The translations under genes were made by a program, and so were the position numbers. From Stenocarpella maydis (taxonomy: Eukaryota; Ascomycota; Sordariomycetes; Diaporthales; Diaporthaceae): a DNA stretch of 64,000 nucleotides. The stretch covers positions 297,102-361,101 of the forward strand of contig NQMI01000013.1 in the NCBI GenBank assembly GCA_002270565.1. The letters run 5' to 3'. Shown here in pieces: positions 44,911-56,216 of this stretch. Every line of letters starts with the position of its first letter. Position 1 is the first letter of the stretch. The notes beneath the pieces are model-generated. The model searched no databases, was not told where the DNA came from, and was given only the letters and a program-made list of their open reading frames with translations.

Positions 44911-45854
44911 CGCTGGTGTCAGAAATTTTACTTTTTACTTCTTATTTTTCATTTTTATTCTAAAAGAATAGCTCTTATGAGCTTCAGAGAAGCTATCCAC
45001 ATAATATTTAGACCCAGCTATTGCCGCAATAGGTATATAAAATGAAAGGGGAAAGCTCACGAGAGTATTTAATATAAGAAATTATTAGGGGCAGACTATA
45101 TCTTTTTTCGTGTATTTGAAATTAACTCAGAACTTAACCATCACTACCCTCCCCCCCCCTTCCCCAATTCACCTTGAAGTTACCAACTCTGAAGTCCCAA
45201 GATCGGAGCCGCTCAGGTGGCAAGCCACTCTCAAGGTTGCTGAGATGCAAGTGATGCCTGGGATAGTCACGTCTTCTTCTTTTTGTTTCATCTGTACTTT
45301 CGCTGTCTTTTGATAGATACTCGATGTTTCTTCTCATCTAGCAAATAACTTTATCCTACCAAACATCTTCCGATCGGGAACCAAAATTCCTGCTGGTGCC
45401 TTGCCGAAGTGAGTGCTCAGTGACCAGGGGCGTGAAGAGTTAGCAACAATAGGTGGACATCTTCCAGCTGTAACATTCAATAGCGACAGGCTTTGTCAAT
45501 GACAGAACGAGAGGGTAGCAATGAGAATTGGCACATCGCCTACCCCACGCCCACCATCACCAACTCCCCGCTTCTCAGGGCCTGGGTTCGTAATAAGTTC
45601 TGTGTCATGACATGAAAGCAAAGTAATAGGACATCTCATAGTTTACTGGCTTTCCTTGGCATTGCCTGACTACCGACGAAATACCATCCAGTATGGTGGG
45701 AGGACCTTGATGAAATACAGGACCTGGAAGATGAGGAAAGTCATAGCACTACGATCTAATTATCTGGGATGAATGAATTGCTAAATTTTAAAATACATTC
45801 GAAAAGGCCTACCACTCCAAGGCCATCAATATTTGTTCAATCTCGTTGTCTAAT

Positions 45855-48800
45855 CTAAGCAAAAACTTCAAAGACCCCCATCGACTGTCCTGCCTGGCTC
45901 GCCAGCTCAAGGAATGTGAGTGTTGGCGCCAAAAGCTTCTGGAATGGAAAGTCCAAACCGAACTGGTTGAAGAGCCATGTTCGCATCTCGGCACCAATCA
46001 TACTGTCCAGGCCGTAGCTCGCCACAGAACGGCCCTCCAGTTCAAAGTCGCCCTCCGGGATCATCAGGATGCTCGACACCCTCTTAGCGATATGCCAGGC
46101 AATGACCTCGAGCGCCGCTTCTTTCCCCCGGGCCAGCGCAGCATTGAGCGCGGCGGCGAAGGAATCGTCCACGTCGCCACCGCCACTGCCGGATTTGGCA
46201 TCCCTTGCGTCGATGGAGGCCCGCAAGTGACAGAACCGTGCGTCGTGGTACCAGTAAATATCCGCCTGGCCAACGCCGCCAGCTTTGCCTGTAGCGTCTG
46301 CCAGCTTGTTGGCGTCCATGCCCATGATGAGCTGCGAGCCAGCGACCAGCCGAGACTCTGCATGAGGATCCTGGCGCCGCGCCATAGCTACCTCAAATCC
46401 GCGCAGCATTTCCTGCTCGTCTACTCCGTACAGGCCCTTTCGCGCAAGCGAGGTCTCAATAGAGTCATTCTCAGCCACCACGCCGACGTCGAGGACCATA
46501 GGCAGCACTAGAGAGGTCGCGGGGAGCCCCTGCTGGTTGCGGTAGACGGCCATGGCGTCGAGGAAGCTGTTGCCGGCACTGTAGTTGCTCTGGCCGGGGT
46601 TGCCCAGCACAGCCGAGATGGAACTGGTCATGACGAAGAAATCGATATCCAAGTCCTTGACGGCATGATGTAGCGCGAGGGCGCCCTGGGCCTTTGGTGT
46701 CACGGCCTGGTTGAAAGCTTCGACGCCCATGTTCTCCAGGATTCCGTCCCTGAGGACCATGGCAGCGTGCACGACGCCGGCGATCCTTTGCTCCGCGCGG
46801 ACCTTCGAAACGACCTCCCGCACCGCGTTCTCGTCCGATGCGTCTGCGCGGAACACCGTCGCTCTGGCGCCGGACTGTCGCAGAAGCTTGACGGTACGGG
46901 CGGCTTGGGGGCTCTCCTCTCCCGACCGCGACATGAAAGCGAAATTCTTCGCTCCGTGCTCCATCATGAACTTTACCAGACTCCGTCCGAGGCCTCCAAG
47001 GCAACCCACCATAAGGTAAGTGGCATCACTTGATAACCGCAAGGCCGTCTTCTCACGCATCACCTGTCGTGTGGGAGTCAGCATGGGTGGTGTATCCTGT
47101 ATTCGTGCCGTTCTAGAGACATACCTTTATGACACCCTCTTCGTAGTCAAATCGGACAATCTGGAGTTGCTGTGATTCGTGGCTTGAGGGAGCCCATGCA
47201 GCACTTGACAACTCGGAGACGTCTTTGATGTTAGCCAGATCCTTGACGTGTTCAACATGCTCCCCTTGCAGGCCGCATATCAAACTCAAACCCTGCCGGA
47301 GAGTCTCAGTGCCAATGCAGCTCTGGCTGAGAGGAACAAAACTTGCACCTCTGGCGAAGGGAGCTGCATCGGGCGTGACTTTCATGGAGGCCTTCTCGTC
47401 AAGCAACAGGTAAAACCGCGAACAAGGCATTATATTCCTCCATACAGCCTGGCTCATAGCGGAGAACTTATATGCTATGACAGTAGCTGGTCCAGACTTT
47501 ATGTGTTCGTCAATCATTGCCGATACGGCCGTCTCCGAGCTGCCTGCCAAGACCTTTACGCTGGCGAACACCGGGGAGTTGGTATACTGCTCTTTCAGCT
47601 CTTCGGACTCAGCAACAACAACGAGCTCCCATCCCTCACGCTTAGCCAGCAGGACTGTCATATAGGTGAGAGCTGTTGGTGCGGTAAGCAGAATGACCTT
47701 GGACTTCGGAGCGATTGTGTTCGAACCCTCAGAGGTGAGACCAGCTAACCTGAGGCAAGAAGCCATCGAGGCAACGAGTGCCTCTGAAGAGAGACTCCCT
47801 TGGGAGTCATCAATCACTGTGAACTCGGATGTTTTGACCATGGTTTGGAACTGGTCGCGAACAATCGCAACGACGCGCTTCCCAACCAGATCAGAGCATA
47901 ATGCACTGCGGATGTCACCAACAGCCACACCATAACTGCCCCGCGTCGTCACAAGTTCAGACGCCTGAATCTGGATTATGCCTTCGTCATCGCAGACAGC
48001 CCCCTTGGCAGATTGCTCTTGGTTCTCAAACACCACAGTGCCATCGAAAACACTCGCTTTGAGTACCTTCGACTGCGGCAGCAGCTTGTCTTCAAGGTCG
48101 GCGAGATCCCGGTGCCAGGTGCGATTCAGCTCGACATCAGGGTACACCCTGGAAATATGCAGGGACCCTTGGTGCAGCCAGAACTCGTTGTCGTCTCCCG
48201 GCTGCTTCGACCTGGCCTTCTGCAGCTGGTCAAGGACGGCCGCGCTCACCTCCCCGGCGCCAGCACCCTCGTCCACATCGAGCAGCGTGACCCTGGCGCC
48301 GGCCTGCTCCGAGCGAACGACGCGCAGGAAACCAGCGGCCAGGCCGCCCGAGGGGCACCCGCCCTCGTTTACGCCACGGGTAACCCAGACCGTCGGGCGA
48401 CCGCTGGCCGTGATTCCCTTGATGGCCTCAAACGTCGCGGCATCCATGGAGGACAGCAGTCCGCTGGCAGTGTCATCGACAACAATGAGCTCGTCGGCAG
48501 CTGGGTCGAAGCTCGCGAGGTCCTTGTGCTCAACGCTGCTTCCAGCCATGGCTAGGAGACGCTTGTGTTCCCCAGAGGCCCCTGACTTCCCCGGTGACAG
48601 CACTTTGATTTTTCCCGAGGACTCTCCATTGACTGAGCCCAGGGTCTTGGCAGATTTCTTGCCATTAGTTTGGTGATTTCCATTGATGACATTAGGAACT
48701 TCAGTCCCGTTACTTTCCCCGAGCCCATTGGTCTCATGGTGGCCGTTCTTGCCGTTGATCCCGTTGATTCCATTGAAACCGTTGGACTTGGCGTGGCCGT

Positions 48801-51800
48801 TGACACCATTGACACCCTCGATGCAGTTCGTCTCATTGTGGCCATTGGCGCCGCTGACGCTGATTTCGTTCTTGTTGTCATGATTCATTTTGTGGATAGC
48901 GAACTGCTGACCGAGACACAGCACAGAAGTGCCATCATCCAAGAAGCCATGATGATTGACCGTTGAGAAGAAAAGTTCTCCCTTAGCTGAGGATCCGATC
49001 AACCAGCTGTCAGGTTTCATCTGGGATACGGCTGTGGCAGGAAGCTCGGCTGGGTCGAGATCTATCCACGTCAGGCTGTTATGGGCGATGAGGTCACCAT
49101 CCTCCCACAATTCAGAAACCACCTCGAGTTCCAGGACGATTATAGAGGCTCGTACTGACTCAGGCAACTGGATCCCTTTCGCGGAGCCATGCAAAGCGAG
49201 GGTAACTGAACACTGGCTCGGCAAGGCAGCCATGATGCTGTCGAGAGTGTCCGGAAAGGTGGTTGATCCACATACCAACAGAACGGTGTCCAAAGGCTGC
49301 CGGTGGCTGATAAGTCTGAGGAGTTGTATTTCGCGCTCAAGTGGAGTTTTCAGCTGTGGCCAGATCTTTCCAAACTGTGCCTCGGTAAGGGTCGTGATAT
49401 CTGGCTTCCAGACCGCCTGGGAGAAAGTCTGGGCTGGCTCCGCCTTGACCAAGTTGCTCGCCGGGATGGCAGCCTCATATGCAACGCAAGTTAGGTTCTT
49501 GACTTCTAGCAGTTGCCTTCCATCGCCGCCTGTTAGCACGGTGTTGGTGTTGAATTGTCGGCCATGGACCCCGTCCGTCCAGGCGACAGCTTGAGCCGTC
49601 GACCCAGCATCGATGCCTGCTGGGAAAATGTTGATTTCCTCCAGGTGGGTAGGAACCACACCCCATGGCATAGTCTTGTGTCCCCCTGAATGGATGGACA
49701 CGATGATGAGCTGCAAGCAGGCATCAACTGTACTTGGATGTATGAGGTATCTTGACTCGTCCTCCATGGAGCCCGAGCTTGTCATTACCCCAACATCGGC
49801 GGCGGCTTGCTGGACCTTGCGATCCGTCTGGAGGCTCTTCATCTGTTGAAATGACTCGGTGTAGTTAAATCCGACCCGGCGGAAGGCATCATACCATGTC
49901 TTACCTGTCGCGCGCTGGCTGAGAGAACTCCTATCAACTGTTTGACTCTGGGAGGCTGATGGCTCGCTGGCAGGGGATACAGTGCCCTGGCAGTGGAGAA
50001 CCCACTCGCCGTCGCTAAATGATTCCACCGAGAAAGAGTGAGATTCATCCCCAGCGGCAGACAATGAAATAACGATCTCGACACCTTCGTCATTATCTGG
50101 AAGTGCTAGAGCCTTGTCGATTGCCACATTGCGGAGGGCCACACCGTCGAATGGAAGTCCTTGCTCCTGATGAACCTGCCAGAGAGCCTCGGTAGCTGCC
50201 GCAAGATAGCCAGCTGCCGGGAAAATTGCGGAACCACCCAGGCTGTGATGCTTAAGCCACGGCACGTCACGATGGCGGAGGACGTTTTTCCACACCCTGG
50301 TCTGCGACGTAAGCCCTGAAACTCTGCTCCCTAGCAAGTCGTGGCGAGGAAAGGCGCGCTCTCGCTGTTCGATACTGGGTCTGGGTTCAGTCCAGTACTC
50401 CTTCTCGTAATTCCACTGGTAAGGTGGGAGGTCGACGAGGAGGTACTGCGTCTTTTGCTTGCGAGGGTTGCGTGGTCCGTTTTCAGCACCATAGGTGTGC
50501 TCGTTGACAGCGGCAAGCTTGACGGGATACCCGGAGTTGAAGAGCGTACCGGCCGTGGAAAGTATTTGCTCCCCATCATGCTTCTGCCGAACCATAGTTG
50601 GTATGTAGGTAAACCGGTCGAAGTTCTCTGCAGCACAGATTTGTTTAAACGGCCCTGCGAGTGCGGAATGGGGCCCTATCTCGATGACGGAACCAACTTG
50701 GCTAAAGATCTTGTCCTCATCCCTGCCAATTGCCCGGACGGCTGTCTCAAATCGGACGGTATTCCTGAGATTGGCACTGAAGTAACCCCGGGGAAGGTTT
50801 CCAGTGACCAGCTCGCCGGTCACCGAGGACACGAAGTGTGATCGCGGTCGGCGCCAGTCAAGATCGTCATCGATAACGGTCTTGAGGGCGTCTTCAAGAA
50901 TAGCATCATAATAATCGCCGACCGGGCCCATGTGTGGAGAATGGTATGCGCGACCGGTCTTGAGCTCGCGGGCAAAGATTCCGTCTGCCGCGATGATCTT
51001 TTGAACGTGGGCGATGACATCTGGCTGCCCGCTCAGAGTCACACTGCTGGGCGAGTTCTCGCAGGCAATGCAAATCTCTGAGGGCGTATAAGATGAGACG
51101 TATTTGTGCACGTCATTCGTTCCGAGCCCGACGGCAAGCATGGAGCCGGTGCCTGACTTTGCTTCCACAGCAACTCCGCGACAAAAGGCTGCCAGTATAG
51201 CCTCCGGTGCGCTGATTAGACCGGCACTGTACGCTGCGCCAATCTCCCCTGAAGAGTGCCCCACTGAGACACTCGGTTGAACTCCCCAGGACTCCAAAAG
51301 ATCAACAATAGCAATTTGAATAGCTGTGCAGAGAGGCTGGGCCACCGATGCCGCATTGATCAAGGTTGCTGTCTTTGCTGGGTCGGCGATGAGCAAATCG
51401 GCTATTTTAAAGGCAGGCTTGATAGGGAGCCGCTCCAGAATTGAGTCGAGGTTCTCGATGGTGTCCATGAAGGACGGGAACTGCAGCATTGCCTCTCTGG
51501 CCATGCCAGCCCATTGAGCCTGAGGGGTCAGTTAGCATGGTAAATAAATTTCGAGAGATACTCACACAGAATTGGTAACTTACGCCTTGTCCCGTAAACA
51601 GATAACCGAGATCATTCAACTTCTTTTTCGGCACTGCCCCAATTTTAAGAGATTTCTTTGCGAGTGCATTTGAGATATTGCCCTCGGAAGCAATGGCGAA
51701 CGCTCTACTGGCGAATTGTGTCCTGTGAAGGTTGAGTGTATGTGCCAGGTCTGCCAAGTAATAATTGTTGGCTACTTTCTTGGTGGCGGCAATATTTCGG

Positions 51801-53523
51801 AGGAGGGTGGTCTTGTCGTGAGCTGAAAAGGTCACCAGCGCAGGGCCTTCTGTGGTGTGGTTGTAAGGTGCTTCCTTCTTCGGCCTTGCATGCTGATACC
51901 ATGGGTACAGCGACTCGACTGCTTCCACGATGACGTGCCCATTCGTGCCCCCATAGCCGAACGAAGAAACACTGGCTCTCCTTACCAGGGAGTCACTGGG
52001 CCACGCACTGGTCTCTCGCTGTACCTTGACGTGCCACTCCTTCTCGAGGATCGCGGGGTTAAGGCGATTGAGAAGCGCGACCCCGGGTATCACAGCTGCC
52101 TCGGTCATCAAGGCAGCCTTCATCACAGCGAAGATCCCACTTGCGGCTTCGCTGTGTCCAATATTCGGCTTGACAGCTCCGATAATCAGAGGCTTATCTT
52201 TTGGCCGCGTGTCATTCATGGCTTTGGACACCGCCTGGACCTCAATAGGGTCCCCTACCGGCGTACCCGTGCCATGAAGTTCGGCATATGCAGTCAGGTC
52301 TGGATTAAGCCCCGCTCTCTTGTAGGCGGCCCGCAGAACACGCTCTTGTCCCAGCTTGCTCGGGTGGGTGATGCCCATACCATCCACCTTGCCATTAGTG
52401 TTGACAGCAGTCGAACGAATGACACCGCGGATAGGGTTGCCGTCACGAATGGCATCCGAGAGCCTCTTGACATATAGCGCGCCCGCCGCTTCAGCCCGGC
52501 CATAGCCATCCGCAGAGGCGTCAAACGTATGGCATGTTGAGGTTGGTGACAAGATGCCCAGCTTCGCAGTGTTCATGTGCTGGTCAACAGTTACTGAAGC
52601 ATTTCGAGTCAGCTCTCACAAAGCGGTTTAAAAATGGCCGCGCAAGCTGCTTACGGATCAGGTTCACACCACCAACGATGGCGCCGTCACAGTCTCTAGA
52701 CCGTAGAGCGTGACTAGCATTGTGGAGAGCATACACAGAAGATGAACAAGCTGTGTTTATAGTAAAACTATCCATTTGTTAGCATATTCCAGGTTTATGA
52801 GTGCAGGGTAATCTTACCTTGGACCATGAAGATTGAAGGTGTGGCCAATCCTGTTACTGATAATGCCAGGGTCAACACCAGTCGCAACATAATTGTGACG
52901 AAAGTCGGGGTCACGCGTCGACATTTGTTCTGCACAATTACCAATTAGCCAACTGGTACAAGGCACACTGGTGACAGCTAAATGGCTCAGACAATAGACG
53001 ATGAAATTGATGGAGACTTACGATAGTCCGCGGTAAAGCATCCGACGAAGACTGCCGTATTTGTTCCAGCTATCTCATCCAGCGGGACTCCAGCTGAGCT
53101 TAAGCACTCGTAAGAAACCTCTAGGATCTTGCGCTGTTGCGGGTCAAGCCACTGTGCTTCTATCGGAGTCATATTGAAGAAGCTTGGATCAAAGTCATGA
53201 GGTTTCCCATCGAGGAAATAACCCCCCATGACATTGATGGATCCGGGTCGATCCAGCTTCGGGTGATAGACACCATCTATGTTGAATCTGCTTTTTGGGA
53301 CTCTAGGTGTCTGGCCAGTACGTTTTGACGTAAGCATGTCCCAGAAAGAGGCATCTGAGTCGACTCCTCCGGGCAGGCGACAACCTAAGGGAATATTTTG
53401 TTAGCTGTGGTCGTGATGGTGCAGGTATAGTGAGAAATTCAAAAACATACTCATGCCACAGATGGCAATCGGCTCAAGAACCGAGTTCTCCATCTCCACG
53501 TCTTGGTTGACTCTCGAAGGCAT
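45855..53523 (-). CDS. Highly-reducing polyketide synthase KS-AT-DH-(psiER)-KR-ACP
   Basis: Seven exons on the minus strand: 53523-53451, 53384-53022, 52929-52818, 52767-52655, 52593-51584, 51519-47125 and 47063-45855; 2424 residues. Ketosynthase: NTACSSS with Cys190, ELHGTGT and KPNIGHSE with the two His. Acyltransferase: GHSSGE, Ser646. Dehydratase: His982 in HHSLGGSAIFP and Asp1156 in HPSTVDA. Between dehydratase and the reductive part there is no methyltransferase SAM motif; instead residues about 1442-1524 are an Asn-Gly repeat. A structural region and an enoylreductase-like region without the GxGxxG nucleotide motif follow, so enoyl reduction is probably absent. The ketoreductase has GCLGGLGRS and SSISAVLGNPGQSNYSAGN. 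The carrier domain has GLDSM (Ser2376). No release domain is visible. It assembles a reduced, unmethylated, polyene-type chain. It is divergent from the membrane protein gene. Confidence 0.95.
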
Positions 53524-54140
53524 GGTCAGTGTTGAATCTCTGACTAATGAAAGGACGGTGATAGCCTGAGAATCGAGCTGTGAACCTTGGAAGTGGTGAA
53601 GTCAACTTTTCAACCGTGGATAAGTACACCGGTCAATCAGCGAGGGACCATCTAGTTATTCCTGATATAATATCGTCGCCTAATTCACTGATACCATAGA
53701 TTACAAGCTCCAAGATGAGATCCTGCAGTGCATAGGACGAGGCTCCCACCCGCCCCCACGCAACTTCACCCCCTCCAACATTAGTCAAACACCAATGATA
53801 GCCATTTCTGGGCTGCGGATGGTTGGAATAAGCCCCGGGCCGGCATGGGCGACCTGCCCCGAATCCTCAGGCTGGGCGCAGGATTCGCTCGGCCCGAAGT
53901 GATAAGGCAGCAAGGCCACACCTTCAAGGAAAGATGACCAGACCAACGAACTGCGGTGCACCATGCACAGAGTACCCTGGGATCTTCTGCGCAAAATATA
54001 TTGACGATTGAGATAGTAGTTCCCAGTAACCGAATGCGGCAGACTCAAAAGCTGAAGAAAGCACTGAGACCCGGAAATTCGCCATCAGCTTGGTCAGTTT
54101 TCCATACTTAGCACTTTTTTGTGTTCAATAAACTTGCGAG
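53524..54140. promoter_or_regulatory. Divergent promoter: PKS / membrane protein
   Basis: 617-bp spacer between opposing start codons, indicating joint control of PKS and membrane protein. I see no CGG-N7-CCG element here, so this cluster is probably regulated separately from the catabolic one. A GC-rich segment GGGCCGGCATGGGCGACC lies near 53837-53855. Confidence 0.5.
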
Positions 54141-55334
54141 ATGAAACAGCATTATTGGGTTTCGTACTTTTTTGGCCTCGCGGCTTTGGCTACTGCTCTT
54201 CTGTGGGGCATTAGCCTCGTGAATGGGACGGTTAAGGCCCTGTTGCTCGCCGTCTGGCATCGCGACCTGGGCAATGGCATACCATTCAAAACAAACTACA
54301 CAAAAATACCTTTCATCGATTACCCAATTGCGGTACTGGTTGCTTTCTTCTATTACGGCACCAGTGGTTATGATGAGGCATACCAATTATTCTTGCTGGA
54401 TGCCTACTCCGCTCTCCAGCCGGCGTTTATTTGGCTGTACATGGAGACCATAAGGCCTCGAGAAAAGTCTGGAATTCTCGGAAAGTAAGCGGTGACTGTT
54501 TCCTCTTGAAGCCCTCCGACCTTGCCTTATGTTGACTGTCTTCTCAGACCCGTTGTGTTTGGAGCCCTTTGGCAGTGTTTCGGCGCCGCCATTTCTCTGC
54601 CTATCTACTTCGCCAATCACCTTGAGTGGCTCCATTCAACTGGGCATGACGAGTCTCGAGTACGCAGCCTGAACGAAGCCAGGGCTCTGCCTTTCAGCTT
54701 TCTCTTGGGTGCCGCCCTTCCCACCTTTGTAGGAATGGCCCCAACGTGGCTCGGGTACGGTCAGCGCGATCCAAGGTCCCATCAGTCCATCCTGGCAGCT
54801 TGGCAGCCAGACCCTCTCTGGGTGTCACTGATACAAATGGGGGGTGCATTCGTGTTTGCCCAAATCATGACGAAGCTGGATTCGGACGCGTCACGCAGCA
54901 GCAATGAGGCCGAAGAAGCTCACAAGTGGACGTTGGTCTCGTACCTGGTGGCGCTCGTCTCGTCGGCTTCAGGTCATTTCTACGCTATGTTCCGTGTTGC
55001 TGCCAGCGACAATGCGGGCACAACTCTCTGGCGCATGTACGTGCCGCAAACCGTTTTGCAACTGGAAGGCGCCGAACACATCTTGCTGGAGGGGCCCTGG
55101 CTCTTCCTGAAGTTTGACTTTTTCATAATCAGTCTTTCGAGCCTTTGCTGGACCTATTATCTCTTGCAGCACACCCTGAGCACAGAATATAAGCTCAGAG
55201 CCTCGGCCTGCTGCCTGTTGCCTTTGGCTCTGGCTTGTGGGTCTGTACTCGTTGGACCAGGTGCTGTAGTTTCTTTGGCATTGCTTTGGCGTGAGCGGCG
55301 TCTGGTTGGAAGCAAATGGGAGAAGGTATTGTGA
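54141..55334 (+). CDS. Polytopic membrane protein of the polyketide cluster
   Basis: Two exons: 54141-54484 and 54548-55334; donor GTAAGC, acceptor TCAG; 376 residues. I count about nine hydrophobic segments, roughly at residues 5-26, 54-72, 83-105, 115-138, 170-191, 215-232, 260-282, 318-338 and 348-375. There is no signal peptide, transporter or enzyme motif that I can name. Charged and aromatic residues cluster in the loops (DYPIAV, WLYMETIRPRE, FANHLEWLHSTGHDESR), leaving room for a catalytic role. In several fungal pathways small polytopic proteins act as cyclases (Pyr4-type) or epoxide-opening enzymes on polyene epoxides. That role is inference from position next to the PKS and the monooxygenase. 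It is too short for an MFS pump, and no ABC domain is present. Confidence 0.85.
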
Positions 55335-56216
55335 GAATTGGATAACGCGAGTTAGGACGGACTCGGTGATCGGGGGAGACCGAAAAAAAAAATGGATTTC
55401 CAATCAAGAGAGCCTGTCCTCCGCAGCTAGTTCTCAAAGCCTACAGTGGATATCTGATACATTCCTCATGCTATAGAGCACTGTTAATAAGCCTGCCAGA
55501 AAATATTTATGATGTGTCACTCTCATTCTCAGCCATTTCCAAAATACCAAGCCTCTGGTCAGCGACCAACTGGCATTGATTATGTACCAGGTGCCAAGCT
55601 TCGTTGGTTGCCGTGGTAAGTTCAAGTTGACATCTCCACGGTGTTACTGAGTTTCGAACGCTTAAAAGCACCTAGGTACCCAGAAATAACCATAATTTGC
55701 ATCCCAGGCGCCAAATTAGCCAAGCCTTGATGGAATTAAGGTCACACAATGCCGCCGTCTGGGTTGGAGCAAACCCCAGAACCCTAGTGCTCTAAACTAT
55801 GCTAACAGCATATGGGCTCATTCCGACCTCATGCCTTCACTGAATCCTGCACAAAGCCTGGTATAATTTACGTACCACCAACCAGGCATCAATTTGAGCA
55901 ACAGTCTTTGGATTTTCCATGGCAACCAACCGTCCAATGACAGATTGGACCACTGATGTTGTTCCATCAACCCGGGCCGCATTTCGGACCGAGCCCGCCG
56001 AATATAGAGGCGCTGAAGCTGACTATCAATTCACTCCAGTTCTTGGAACCACTCCCATCCTATCGTCTCACATTTTAAAGTATTCAAGCGGTTAACGGTG
56101 GTCCAGGCTGCATTACCTCTGAACTGGTCTTTAGCGATCACTGGAGAGCGAGGAGCCAGGAAATTCCGTCGCCTACACGAGTAAATCTGGTTGTGCAAGG
56201 CTTCGTTGTCGAAACA
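55335..56216. promoter_or_regulatory. Upstream region of the flavin monooxygenase
   Basis: About 880 bp without a supported gene. It contains CCTAGGTA at 55671-55678 and an A-run after the preceding stop. It should hold the terminator of the membrane protein gene and the monooxygenase promoter. Confidence 0.4.

Larger units (their letters stand above)
44751..45854. other. Intergenic between the binding-protein-like gene and the PKS
   Basis: 1.1 kb. It includes a (GCGGAT)n hexanucleotide repeat at about 44764-44800, a perfect Pol III B-box at 44900-44910, and otherwise unremarkable 3' flank of the PKS. No coding gene is supported. Confidence 0.5.

Noticed and set aside
45855..53523. PKS-NRPS hybrid
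   Set aside because: The last exon ends right after a single carrier domain; no condensation or adenylation domain follows.
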